Assembly: GCF_009712475.1 (NCBI RefSeq)
Contig: NZ_VCJO01000006.1
Location: forward strand, 233,568 to 297,567
Length of the DNA: 64,000 nt
Reading direction: 5' to 3'
Source of the DNA: Micromonospora sp. CP22
GTDB lineage: Bacteria > Actinomycetota > Actinomycetes > Mycobacteriales > Micromonosporaceae
Below are positions 51,523 to 62,082 of this stretch, one piece after another. The position numbers and the translations under genes are program-made. The notes under the pieces were generated by a model. The model was not told the DNA's origin, ran no database searches, and saw nothing but the letters and a program-made list of their open reading frames with translations. Position 1 is the stretch's first letter. Each line of letters begins with the position of its first letter.

Positions 51523-52172
51523 CCCTGTCGGACGCCGGAGGCGGCCGGATGACCGCGCGTACCCTCGCCGTGGTCTCGGCCGGGCTCAGCCAGCCCTCCT
51601 CGACCCGGCTGCTCGCCGACCAGCTCGCCGCGGCCACCCGCGACGAGCTGGTCCGGCACGGCGAGCAGGTCACCCTGCGCCCGGTCGAGCTGCGCGAGCA
51701 CGCCCACGACATCGTCAACCACCTGCTCACCGGCTTCCCGTCGGAATCGCTGCGGCAGGTCCTGGACGACGTCACCGGCGCCGACGGTCTGATCGCCGTC
51801 AGTCCGATCTTCAACGCCTCGTACAACGGGCTGTTCAAGTCGTTCTTCGACCTGGTCGACGCCGACGCCCTGAGTGGCCGTGCGGTGCTGATCGGCGCGA
51901 CCGGCGGCACGGCACGGCACTCCCTGGCGCTGGAGCACGCGCTCCGCCCGATGTTCGCCTACCTGCGGGCGGTGGTGGCGCCGACCGCGGTCTTCGCCGC
52001 ACCGGAGGACTGGGCCGGCGGTGCTGTCGACGGCGCGTTGCGCGCCCGGATCGACCGCGCCGGCCGGGAACTGGCCGACCTGGTACGGCGCAGCGCGCCG
52101 TCCGACGGGCCCGCCGACCCGTTCGCCCTCACCACCAGCTTCGACCAACTGCTCGGCGGCCAGGACACCTGA
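51519..52172 (+). CDS. NADPH-dependent FMN reductase
   Basis: A 217-residue flavodoxin-like reductase of the CE1759 group. Key segments are VSAGLSQPSSTRLLADQLAAA (FMN phosphate loop), ADGLIAVSPIFNASYNGLFKSFFDLVD and VLIGATGGTARHSLALEHALRPMFAYL. It is translationally coupled to the preceding monooxygenase by a 4-bp overlap and most likely delivers FMNH2 to it. A later in-frame start is ATG 51549. A strong terminator follows. Confidence 0.93.
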   Translation: MTLSDAGGGRMTARTLAVVSAGLSQPSSTRLLADQLAAATRDELVRHGEQVTLRPVELREHAHDIVNHLLTGFPSESLRQVLDDVTGADGLIAVSPIFNASYNGLFKSFFDLVDADALSGRAVLIGATGGTARHSLALEHALRPMFAYLRAVVAPTAVFAAPEDWAGGAVDGALRARIDRAGRELADLVRRSAPSDGPADPFALTTSFDQLLGGQDT

Positions 52173-52178
52173 CCACCC

Positions 52179-52210
52179 TCGACCGGGCCGCCGGCAGGCG
52201 GCCCGGTCGA
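52179..52210. terminator. bidirectional hairpin between convergent operons
   Basis: Arms TCGACCGGGCCGCC and its exact complement (14 bp) with loop GGCA lie between the flavin-reductase gene and the stress-protein gene, which converge. No T-tract. Confidence 0.75.
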
Positions 52211-52214
52211 GCTC

Positions 52215-53048
52215 TCACTGCTGCGGCTGGTGCGGGTGGGCGATGAGCACCGGGCACCGGGCATGGTGCACCAGCGCCTGGCTGACCGAGCCGAGCAACA
52301 GCCCGGCGAAGCCACCCCGACCGCGCGATCCGACCACCACCAGCGCCGCGTCCCCGCTCGCCTCGATCAGCGCGTGGTCGGCCTTCGGCGCGACGATCAC
52401 CCGTTCGTCCACGGTCAGCCCCGGGTGGCTGCCCCGCGCCGCCGCCCCGGCGGTGGCGAGCAGCGCCGCCCCGTCGTCGTCCCCCTCGTCGGCGACGTGC
52501 ACCAGCACCAGCGTGCCGCCCCGGCGGACAGCCTCCTCGGCGCCGTACCCGACGGCGAGTTCGGCCGACTCCGACCCGTCGACCCCGACCAGCACCGGCC
52601 CCTCGGAGGGAACCGGACGGTCCGGCGGTCGGATCACCAGCACCGGGCAGTGACCGTGCGAGGCGACCTGGGTGCCGACCGAACCGAGCAGCAGCCCGGC
52701 GAAGCCGCCCAGGCCCCGGCTGCCCACCACCACCAGCTCCGCCCGGCGGGACTCCTCGACCAACGTCGCACCCGGCCCACCAGCCACCTGGCGTACCTCG
52801 ACCGAGAGCCCCGGCCACCGGTCGACCAAGTCGGCGGCGGCCTGTTCGAGCATCTTGCGACCGTCCTCCGACGCCGCCGGTATGCCCACCTCGTACGGGT
52901 TGATCGGCACGCCGTAGCCGAGCGGGTGCAGGTAGCCGTGTACCAGGTGCAGCGGCCGGGATCGCCACACCGCCGCCTGCGCCGCGTGTTCCGCGGCCAC
53001 CAGGCTCGGTGGCGATCCGTCCACCCCCACCACGACAGGTCGGTTCAT
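52215..53048 (-). CDS. universal stress protein, two UspA domains
   Basis: 277 residues made of two tandem Usp domains: the first 4-142 (VVVGVDGSPPSLVAAEHAAQAA, LVVVGSRGLGGFAGLLLGSVGTQV) and the second 150-270 (VLVGVDGSESAELAVGYGAEEAVR, LVVVGSRGRGGFAGLLLGSVSQALV). Both contain the ATP-binding G-x2-G-x9-G-S/T pattern. Tandem Usp proteins of actinobacteria are induced in hypoxia or stationary phase; the adjacency to a second Usp gene and a P-type ATPase is reminiscent of the DosR-controlled genes of mycobacteria, but no DosR box is seen. Confidence 0.93.
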   Translation of the reverse strand: MNRPVVVGVDGSPPSLVAAEHAAQAAVWRSRPLHLVHGYLHPLGYGVPINPYEVGIPAASEDGRKMLEQAAADLVDRWPGLSVEVRQVAGGPGATLVEESRRAELVVVGSRGLGGFAGLLLGSVGTQVASHGHCPVLVIRPPDRPVPSEGPVLVGVDGSESAELAVGYGAEEAVRRGGTLVLVHVADEGDDDGAALLATAGAAARGSHPGLTVDERVIVAPKADHALIEASGDAALVVVGSRGRGGFAGLLLGSVSQALVHHARCPVLIAHPHQPQQ

Positions 53049-53075
53049 CGTCTCTCCATCGGTCGGTCAGGTCAT

Positions 53076-53108
53076 TGTCGAGGTGTCCCGCCCCGGGACA
53101 CCTCGACA
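53076..53108. terminator. hairpin between two usp genes
   Basis: Arms TGTCGAGGTGTCCCG and its exact complement (15 bp) flank a 3-base loop, 10 bp after the stop of the upstream usp gene (53118) on the minus strand. It suggests that the two stress-protein genes are separately transcribed. Confidence 0.7.
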
Positions 53109-53117
53109 CGCCACCGG

Positions 53118-54017
53118 TCAGGTCTCCTCGACCGTACGCAGCTTCCGGACGATCGCCAGCGGGGAGTGCGCGTGGTGCAGCACGGCGTGGCTGACCGAGC
53201 CGAGCAGCAACCCGCCCAGCGCCCCGCGCCCCCGGGCCCCGACCACCACCAGTTGAGCGGTACGGGACTCCTCCACCAGCGCCCGACCCGCGGAGCCGCG
53301 CACCAACCGCCGCTGCACCGGCACCTCCGGATAGCGCTCGGAGCAGCCCGCCACCGCCTCGGCGAGGACGCGTTCCTCCTCGTCCCGGAAGGCGTCCAGG
53401 TCGTAGACCAGCGGCAGGATGTCCCCGGGACCGACCGGGGTCGGATACAGCCACGCGCGCACCGCCACCAGTTCGGTGCCGCGCCACGCCGCCTCCTCGA
53501 AGGCGAACCGCACGGCCTCCCGGGACAGGTCCGAGTCGTCCACCCCCACCACCACCGGCCCGTCCGCCCGCACCTCGCCGCGCACCACCAGCACCGGGCA
53601 TTCGGCGTGCGCGCTGACCTGCACGGCCACCGAGCCGAGCAGCAGCCCGGCGAAGCCACCCAGACCACGGTTGCCGAGGACGACCAGCGCCGCGTCCCGG
53701 GCCTCGGCGAGCAGGACGGGGCTCGCCGCCCCGTCGACGACAGCGCCGGTCACCGCCACCTCCGGGGCCACCTTCCCGGCCTCGGCGACCGCCTCGGCGA
53801 CGCACCGCTCGGCCTGGCCACGGAGCCCCGCGTCGGCGGGCGCGCCCGGCGCCGGCCCCAACGGCACCTTCATCAGCGGCCAGATGAACGCGTGCACGAT
53901 CCGCAGCGGACGGTTCCGTTGCGCCGCCTCCCGCGCCGCGACGCGCACCGCCTGCAGGGCGGTCTCGGATCCGTCCACCCCCACCACGATGGGAGCACCG
54001 GTCTTACTGACCATCAC
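53118..54017 (-). CDS. universal stress protein, two UspA domains
   Basis: 299 residues with tandem Usp domains, 9-150 (IVVGVDGSETALQAVRVAAREAA; LVVLGNRGLGGFAGLLLGSVAVQV) and 158-290 (VVVGVDDSDLSREAVRFAFEEAA; LVVVGARGRGALGGLLLGSVSHAVL). Both nucleotide-binding motifs are intact. It is a paralogue of the protein encoded at 52215-53048, and lies 30 bp downstream of the P-type ATPase gene on the same strand. Met1 or Met2 could start. Confidence 0.93.
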   Translation of the reverse strand: MMVSKTGAPIVVGVDGSETALQAVRVAAREAAQRNRPLRIVHAFIWPLMKVPLGPAPGAPADAGLRGQAERCVAEAVAEAGKVAPEVAVTGAVVDGAASPVLLAEARDAALVVLGNRGLGGFAGLLLGSVAVQVSAHAECPVLVVRGEVRADGPVVVGVDDSDLSREAVRFAFEEAAWRGTELVAVRAWLYPTPVGPGDILPLVYDLDAFRDEEERVLAEAVAGCSERYPEVPVQRRLVRGSAGRALVEESRTAQLVVVGARGRGALGGLLLGSVSHAVLHHAHSPLAIVRKLRTVEET

Positions 54018-54047
54018 ACTCGCCTCCTCGACGTCCCCGTCAGCCTG

Positions 54048-56654
<2,607 letters not shown>

Positions 56655-56828
56655 CGCCCACTCCGCCCTGTGCGCCCGGCGCGCCCCGGCGGCACGCCTG
56701 TCGACTCCAGCCTCGTCCAGACCGGCGACGCCCGGCAGGGGCGATCCGCCCGCACGGCCCGGGACCAACGGCCCTGCCGTCCCCGGTGGCGTCCCGGACG
56801 GGGACGCCTCGACGCGTATGGTCGGCCG

Positions 56829-57308
56829 GTGACTGACGACCTGCGGCTACGACCGGTGGCCGAGGACGACCTCGTGGAGTTCTACGTCCACCAGCTCGAC
56901 CCCGAGGCCAACCGGATGGCCGCCTTCGGCGCCGTGGACCCGGCCGACCCGCGCGGGTTCGCCGCACACTGGGTACGCATCCTGACCGACCCGGCGATCG
57001 TGGCCCGCACCGTCACCGTCGACGACGTCGTGGTCGGTCACGTGCTGGCCTTCCCCGTCGGGGAGCGCACCGAGGTCAGCTACTGGATCGACCGGACCCG
57101 TTGGGGACGCGGGTACGCCACCCGCGCCCTGGCCGCGCTGGTGCGGGAGGTCCGGCACCGGCCGCTGGTGGCGCGGGCGGCCACCGACAACACCGCCTCG
57201 CTGGCGGTGCTGCGCCGGTGCGGGTTCGTGGTGCGCGGCACCGACCGGGCGTACGCCCCGGGCCGGGGCCACGAGGTCGACGAGTACGTCCTGGAACTAC
57301 CGGCGTGA
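56829..57308 (+). CDS. GNAT-family N-acetyltransferase
   Basis: A 159-residue acetyltransferase from a GTG at 56829. The fold is seen in LRLRPVAEDDLVEFYVHQ, the central VVGHVLAFPVGERTEVSYWI, the acetyl-CoA-binding WGRGYATRALAALV (R/QxxGxG/A motif) and ATDNTASLAVLRRCGFVVRG. It resembles RimJ/RimL-type enzymes that modify protein or small amines. The substrate is unknown. Divergent from the P-type ATPase. Confidence 0.9.
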   Translation: MTDDLRLRPVAEDDLVEFYVHQLDPEANRMAAFGAVDPADPRGFAAHWVRILTDPAIVARTVTVDDVVVGHVLAFPVGERTEVSYWIDRTRWGRGYATRALAALVREVRHRPLVARAATDNTASLAVLRRCGFVVRGTDRAYAPGRGHEVDEYVLELPA

Positions 57309-57378
57309 TCCTTACCCGCTGCGGCGTGATCCGCCCCCTGAAACGGAGGTTGACCAGGGCGGCGACTACCCTCGCGGG

Positions 57379-58014
57379 GTGAACTGGCTGGAACTGACCG
57401 GCTGGGCCGGCTCCGCGTTGCTGGTGTGGTCGCTGCTGCAGACGCGCATCCTCCGGCTGCGCGCCCTCAACCTGGTCGGCTGCGCCGTCCTGATCGGCTA
57501 CAACGCCGCGATACAGGTCTGGCCCATGGTCGGACTGAACGTGGTGCTGGCCGTGATCAACATCTGGTACCTGCGGCGGCTGCTCACCACCCGCCACGAC
57601 GAGCAGACCTACCAGGTGGTCGAGGTGGGCGCCGACGACGCGTTCCTGGCCCACACGCTGCGGGTGCACGCCGCCGACATCGCCCGCTTCAACCCGGGGT
57701 TCCACCCGGACCAACCGGCGGGTCGATCGGCCTTCCTCGTGGTACGCGCCGACGAGGTCGTCGGTGTGGTGCTGGTGCGCGACGTCGGCGACGGAGTGGC
57801 CCAGGTCGACCTGGACTACGTCACCCCGCCGTTTCGGGATTTCACCCCCGGCGAGTTCGTCTACCGGCGCAGCAGCCTGTTCACCGACCGGGGCTTCCGT
57901 CAGGTGGTGAGCCCACCGGGCATGATCGCCCCGTACTACCACCGGCTCGGGTTCCACCGGGCGGGGGAGTCGTACGTGCTGGATCTGCCCGCCCCCGCGC
58001 TGCCCCAGGGCTGA
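57379..58014 (+). CDS. YgjV-like membrane domain fused to a GNAT-like domain
   Basis: 211 residues from a GTG at 57379. The first 75 contain three membrane helices with the YgjV-like pattern (GWAGSALLVWSLLQTRILRLRALNLVGCAVLIGYNAAIQVWPMVGLNVVLAVINIWYL). The rest (about 78-205) looks like a GNAT-fold domain (YQVVEVGADDAFLAHTLRVHA, AFLVVRADEVVGVVLVRD, YYHRLGFHRAGESYVLDL) but lacks a clear acetyl-CoA R/QxxGxG loop. It may be a membrane-tethered sensor or acetyltransferase. Not an operon with its neighbours by spacing. Confidence 0.8.
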   Translation: MNWLELTGWAGSALLVWSLLQTRILRLRALNLVGCAVLIGYNAAIQVWPMVGLNVVLAVINIWYLRRLLTTRHDEQTYQVVEVGADDAFLAHTLRVHAADIARFNPGFHPDQPAGRSAFLVVRADEVVGVVLVRDVGDGVAQVDLDYVTPPFRDFTPGEFVYRRSSLFTDRGFRQVVSPPGMIAPYYHRLGFHRAGESYVLDLPAPALPQG

Positions 58015-58153
58015 CCGTCCCGCCCGTCGCGCCAGCGCTGGCTGTCGCGGCCGTGGTGCCAGGGCGATGATTCACCGCCGGAACGAGTGGGCATAGGCAC
58101 CGCTACGCCGGTGGGGCCGCCACCGGGCGCGGTCCAGCGAGGGAGAACCGGGC

Positions 58154-59602
58154 GTGCAGAGCTACTGGAGCCAGCTGGCCCTGGTCGCAGTCCTGATCGT
58201 GTTGAACGCGATCTTCGCGGGGAGCGAGCTGGCGCTGGTCTCGCTGCGCGACAGCCAGGTCCAGCGGCTGGAACGCACCGGGCGCACGGGCCGGGTGCTG
58301 GCCCGGCTGGCCCGCGACCCCAACCGCTTCCTGGCCACCATCCAGATCGGCATCACCCTGGCCGGGTTCCTCGCCTCGGCCGCCGCCGCGGTGTCGCTGG
58401 CCAAGCCGCTGGTGCCGGTGCTGGAAGGGATCCTCGGCCGGGCCGCCGGCCCGGTCTCCGTGGTGCTGGTCACCCTGGTGCTGACCTTCGTCACCCTGGT
58501 CTTCGGCGAGCTGGCCCCGAAACGGATCGCGATGCAGATCCCGGAGCGCTGGGCGCTGCTCGTCGCCCGGCCGCTGAACCTGCTGGCCGCCCTCACCCGG
58601 CCGGCCGTCTGGGTGCTCGGCGCCACCAGCGACCTGGTGGTCCGACTCTTCGGGCTGGACCCGAAGCCCGAGCGGGACGAGATCAGCCCGGACGAGCTGC
58701 GGGACATCGTGGCCGGCCACCACGGCTTCACCAAGGAGCAGCAGACCATCATCGCCGGCGCCGTGGAGATCGCCGAGCGACGGCTCCGGGCCGTGCTGGT
58801 GCCGAGGTTGCGGGTCTTCTGCCTGGACAGCGGCACCACGGCGGAGGCCGCCCGAATCGTGCTGGCCGCCTCCGGGCACTCCCGCGCGCCGGTGGTACGC
58901 CACGGAGGGCTGGACGACGCGGTGGGCGTGATCCACCTGCGGGACCTGGTCGGCGTCGGCGGCGACCAGCCGGTCGACGAGTACGCCCGCGCGCCGATGC
59001 TGCTGCCGGACTCGGTGCCGGTGGTCGACGCGCTGCGCCGGTTCAAGGCCGAACGCCAGCACATGGCCCTGGTCGTCGACGAGCGCGGTGCCGTCGAGGG
59101 CATCGTCACCCTGGAAGACATCCTCGAGGAGATCGTCGGGGAGATCTACGACGAGACCGACCGCGATGTCGGCGAGGTACGCACCGACGCCGACGGTGCG
59201 TTGCTGTTGCCGGGCACGTTTCCCATCCACGACCTCTCCGACATCGGTGTGGAGCTGCCCGGACGCCCGGACGGCGAGTACACCACCGTGGCCGGGCTGG
59301 TCCTGGCCGGTCTCGGCCGGATCCCCGCCGCCGGGGAGCAGCTGACCGTCGACGGCTGGCGGCTGGAGGTGACCCTCGCCGACGACCGGGTGGTCTCCGG
59401 TGTCCGGCTGCGTCGCACGGCCCAGACGCGCACGGACCCGGACGAGCCCGTCGTCGAGGTGCCCGCATCCGATCCGGCCGTACCCGCCGACGTGCCCGAG
59501 CCCGCTGTCCCCGCCGCCGTGGACGCGCCCGAGACGCGCCCGGACGGCACGGCGGGCACGCCGACGGATCTGCCGCCGGTGCTGGACGGCAACCGGCGCT
59601 GA
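58154..59602 (+). CDS. CNNM/CorC-family (hemolysin C-like) membrane protein
   Basis: 482 residues from a GTG preceded by GAGGGAG. Order: CNNM transmembrane domain (about 1-180; GSELALVSLRDSQVQRLE, TIQIGITLAGFLASAAAA, LVFGELAPKRIAMQIPERWALLVARPLNLL), two CBS domains (about 210-330; VLVPRLRVFCLDSGT, MALVVDERGAVEGIVTLEDILEEIVGEIYDE) and a C-terminal CorC/HlyC transporter-associated domain (about 345-420), ending in a Pro/Ala-rich tail. The family is linked to magnesium or cobalt homeostasis. It converges with the minus-strand NRAMP operon. Confidence 0.93.
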   Translation: MQSYWSQLALVAVLIVLNAIFAGSELALVSLRDSQVQRLERTGRTGRVLARLARDPNRFLATIQIGITLAGFLASAAAAVSLAKPLVPVLEGILGRAAGPVSVVLVTLVLTFVTLVFGELAPKRIAMQIPERWALLVARPLNLLAALTRPAVWVLGATSDLVVRLFGLDPKPERDEISPDELRDIVAGHHGFTKEQQTIIAGAVEIAERRLRAVLVPRLRVFCLDSGTTAEAARIVLAASGHSRAPVVRHGGLDDAVGVIHLRDLVGVGGDQPVDEYARAPMLLPDSVPVVDALRRFKAERQHMALVVDERGAVEGIVTLEDILEEIVGEIYDETDRDVGEVRTDADGALLLPGTFPIHDLSDIGVELPGRPDGEYTTVAGLVLAGLGRIPAAGEQLTVDGWRLEVTLADDRVVSGVRLRRTAQTRTDPDEPVVEVPASDPAVPADVPEPAVPAAVDAPETRPDGTAGTPTDLPPVLDGNRR

Positions 59603-59603
59603 G

Positions 59604-59912
59604 TCAACCCGCCGGGTCGGCAGCGGGCGGCTCCGGCAGCGGTGGGTCCAACCGCACCCGGTCGAGCGGCAGCTGCCTGGTGCGGCGACCGAGCATCCGG
59701 GCCAGCGCGCGGACCGCCCACGGACCCGACGGGTGCCGTTGCGGACCGATCAGCCGCCCACTCATCCGCCCGTACCAGTGCCGCGCGACGACCAGGTCGG
59801 TCAGCCGCAGCGGGCCGTCGGCGGGACCCCGCAGGACGAGGTCCACCACCCGACCCAACCGGCGGCCCTGGAGGTCGTACGCGATCCGGCCGAGCAGCTC
59901 ACCCGCTCGCAC
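59604..59912 (-). CDS. PRC-barrel-like protein
   Basis: 102 residues from a GTG at 59912. The N-terminal half (RAGELLGRIAYDLQGRRLGRVVDLVLRG) has the beta-barrel pattern of PRC domains, followed by an Arg/Pro-rich helical tail. The start overlaps the end of the upstream PRC-like gene by 14 bp. Third gene of the NRAMP operon; its stop lies 1 bp beyond the stop of the convergent CNNM gene. Confidence 0.7.
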   Translation of the reverse strand: MRAGELLGRIAYDLQGRRLGRVVDLVLRGPADGPLRLTDLVVARHWYGRMSGRLIGPQRHPSGPWAVRALARMLGRRTRQLPLDRVRLDPPLPEPPAADPAG

Positions 59913-60279
59913 GGTTCGCTCCCGGGATCCGGCCGATCAGATTCCGGCGCAACCACTGCTCCACCGGCGAGGTGGGCAGCTCGTCGGCGCCCACTCGCAG
60001 CCACACCGCACTGTCGACCCGCTCGATCAGGGCGTACGGGATGCGCAGCGGCCGCATCGGGCGATCCGTGACGAACTGCTCGGCGGCCAGCACCAGCATC
60101 CGTCCGAGCCGCCCGCCGACCCGCTGCCCGAGCACCCCCGGCCCGCTGAGCAGCGACCGCAGGTACGGCACGCCGTCCGCGTCGAACGCGAACTCCACGT
60201 CGTCGACCTTGCCGATCAGCCGCCCGTCCCGGTCGACGAGTTGCCGGTCGAGCAGCTGTTGGCTGACCTGGATCCTCAC
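59899..60279 (-). CDS. PRC-barrel-like protein coupled to the NRAMP transporter
   Basis: 126 residues from a GTG at 60279 that overlaps the NRAMP stop by 4 bp. The N-terminal part (QQLLDRQLVDRDGRLIGKVDDVEFAF, VPYLRSLLSGPGVLGQRVGGRLGRM) has the PRC-barrel pattern, and the C-terminal part shows a second beta-rich segment (PLRIPYALIERVDSAVWLRVGADEL). A PRC-barrel next to a metal transporter suggests a cytosolic regulatory or metal-related partner; function unknown. Confidence 0.75.
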   Translation of the reverse strand: MRIQVSQQLLDRQLVDRDGRLIGKVDDVEFAFDADGVPYLRSLLSGPGVLGQRVGGRLGRMLVLAAEQFVTDRPMRPLRIPYALIERVDSAVWLRVGADELPTSPVEQWLRRNLIGRIPGANRASG

Positions 60280-61502
60280 TGGCCCATCCTCGTACCGATC
60301 GCCAGCGGTACGGCGACGATCGACGCGACGAGGATGACCAGCAGCAGCACCGAGCCCAGCAGGTTGAGTGCTCGACCGTTGACCCGGTCGCCCAGGTAGG
60401 TGCGGTCGTTGGCGACCACCAGGATCGGCAGGTAGGTCAGCGGCAACGCCACCGCACTGATAATCAACATGTACTCGGTGAGCGTCACCGGGTCGACCGT
60501 GGTGAGCAGCAGGAGCACCCCGAGCAGCACGCTGACCCGCAGTACCGTGTGGAAGCGGGCCGCCTCGCGGGGACTGACCCGCTTGCCCCACTGCCAGCCG
60601 AAGTACTGCGCGGCGGCGTACGCGGCGGACAGGCCGGTCTCCAGCGCGGCGCCGAAGGTGACCGCGAAGAACGCCAGCGCGGCCACCGCCAGACCGACCG
60701 CGCCGAAGGCCAGCACCACCGGGTGCGCTACCTGGTCGAGCCCGTCCACCGACAGCCCGGCGGGGCGCAGCACCACGGCCGCCGTGGCGATCAGCGACAG
60801 GGCGAGGAAACCGCCGATCGGGAAGCCGACCAGCACGCTGAACCGGGCGTCGGCGAGGTCGTCCGCGCTCCAGCGTTCCTCCACTCCGCCCGAGGAGAAG
60901 AAGAACACCTCGTACGGGCTGACCGTCGAGGCGAACAGCGCCACCGCCACGAACCAGTACGCCCCCCACCCCTGGCCGGAGTCGTCCGGTGCCACGGCGC
61001 TGCGGCCGAGCGACGCCCAGTCGGTCGGCAGCCAGAACAGGGCGACGGCGAAGACCACCAGAGCGAGCCCGGCCAGCCCGAAGACCCGTTCCATCACCGG
61101 GAACCGCATCCGCCACAGCACCAGCCAGACCGCGATCCCGGCGATCGGCACCCAGAGCAGGTACGGCACCCCGGTGGCCAGCCGCAACGCCAGCGCCACC
61201 CCGCCCAGCTCGGCGGCCAGGGTGATCACCGTGACCAGGTAGGAGGCCACCAGGTTGACCAGCGCCATCCGCGCGCCGAGCCGCTCCCGGATCAGGTCGA
61301 AGACCGCCCGGCCGGTCACCGCCGCGATCCGTCCGGCCATTTCCGCGTACGCGCAGATCGCCACGACCCCGAGCAGGAGCACCCAGGTGTGCGCCATCCC
61401 GAAGCGGGCACCGGCCTGACCGGCGGCGACCAGGTCGCCGATGTCGACGAAGCCGCCGACCGCCGACAGGATGCCGAGGGTGGCGGCGAGGAGCTTCCTC
61501 AC
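60276..61502 (-). CDS. atypical NRAMP-family divalent-metal transporter
   Basis: A 408-residue membrane protein with about eleven helices. The family outline is visible: first helix GILSAVGGFVDIGDLVAAGQAG, the loop YAEMAGRIAAVTGRAVFDLIRERLG, and the sixth helix AVALFASTVSPYEVFFFSSGG. The canonical metal-binding motifs are altered: DPGN is DIGD at 20-23 and MPHN is SPYE at 195-198, so the selectivity probably differs from manganese/iron transporters. Magnesium or another hard ion is a possibility, not shown. First gene of a three-gene operon with two PRC-like proteins. Confidence 0.85.
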   Translation of the reverse strand: MRKLLAATLGILSAVGGFVDIGDLVAAGQAGARFGMAHTWVLLLGVVAICAYAEMAGRIAAVTGRAVFDLIRERLGARMALVNLVASYLVTVITLAAELGGVALALRLATGVPYLLWVPIAGIAVWLVLWRMRFPVMERVFGLAGLALVVFAVALFWLPTDWASLGRSAVAPDDSGQGWGAYWFVAVALFASTVSPYEVFFFSSGGVEERWSADDLADARFSVLVGFPIGGFLALSLIATAAVVLRPAGLSVDGLDQVAHPVVLAFGAVGLAVAALAFFAVTFGAALETGLSAAYAAAQYFGWQWGKRVSPREAARFHTVLRVSVLLGVLLLLTTVDPVTLTEYMLIISAVALPLTYLPILVVANDRTYLGDRVNGRALNLLGSVLLLVILVASIVAVPLAIGTRMGQ

Positions 61503-61582
61503 GTCGGCGGCCAGGGCTCGGTCATCGACGCGACGATAACGCCGCGAAAGCCGCTATCTACCCAAAACCGCTACGCCTTCGG

Positions 61583-62002
61583 TCAGGCACCCCGCTCGCT
61601 GGCGTCCGGATAGAGGTTCTGGAGGCGGACCTGGCCTCGGGCGACCAACTGCCCGTCCGCGTCGGTGATCTCCACCTGCCACAGCTGTTGGCTCCGCCCC
61701 CGGTGCACCGGGGTGGCGACCGCGACCAACTCACCGTCGCGTACGGCCCGCAGGAAGTCGGTCTGGTTGGACACGCCGACCACCCGCCCACGCTCGCCCA
61801 GCCACACCCCGGCCCCCAGGCTCGCCGCCGTCTCCACCACCGAGCAGTGCACCCCGCCGTGCAGGATGCCGTACGGCTGGTGCAGCTCCGGGCGGACCCG
61901 CCAGCGGATCGTGACCCGGTCTCCGCTGATCTCGTCCAACTCCAGCCCGAGCAGGGCGAAGAAGCCGCCCGACATCACCGACACGTCCACGGTCACCTCC
62001 AC
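61583..62002 (-). CDS. PaaI-type acyl-CoA thioesterase
   Basis: A 139-residue hotdog-fold protein. The segment PELHQPYGILHGGVHCSVVETAASLGAGVWLG contains the HGG motif and the helix residues of the PaaI/4-hydroxybenzoyl-CoA thioesterase family, followed by VGVSNQTDFLRAVRDGELVAVATPVHRGRSQQLWQVEI. It hydrolyses CoA thioesters, probably of aryl- or short-chain acids. It is divergent from tyrS. Confidence 0.9.
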   Translation of the reverse strand: MEVTVDVSVMSGGFFALLGLELDEISGDRVTIRWRVRPELHQPYGILHGGVHCSVVETAASLGAGVWLGERGRVVGVSNQTDFLRAVRDGELVAVATPVHRGRSQQLWQVEITDADGQLVARGQVRLQNLYPDASERGA

Positions 62003-62082
62003 GATCTTGGAATGGCCAGCCTAGTGCCGGTGTGTTCCGGCGGAACCCGGTAGGGCCGGACCGGGCTGATGGGGGACAATCG

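Noticed and set aside
53049..54047. DosR-type regulatory box near the stress-protein genes
   Set aside because: No GGGACTTTAGTCCC-like sequence was found; the only palindrome there is a terminator-like hairpin.
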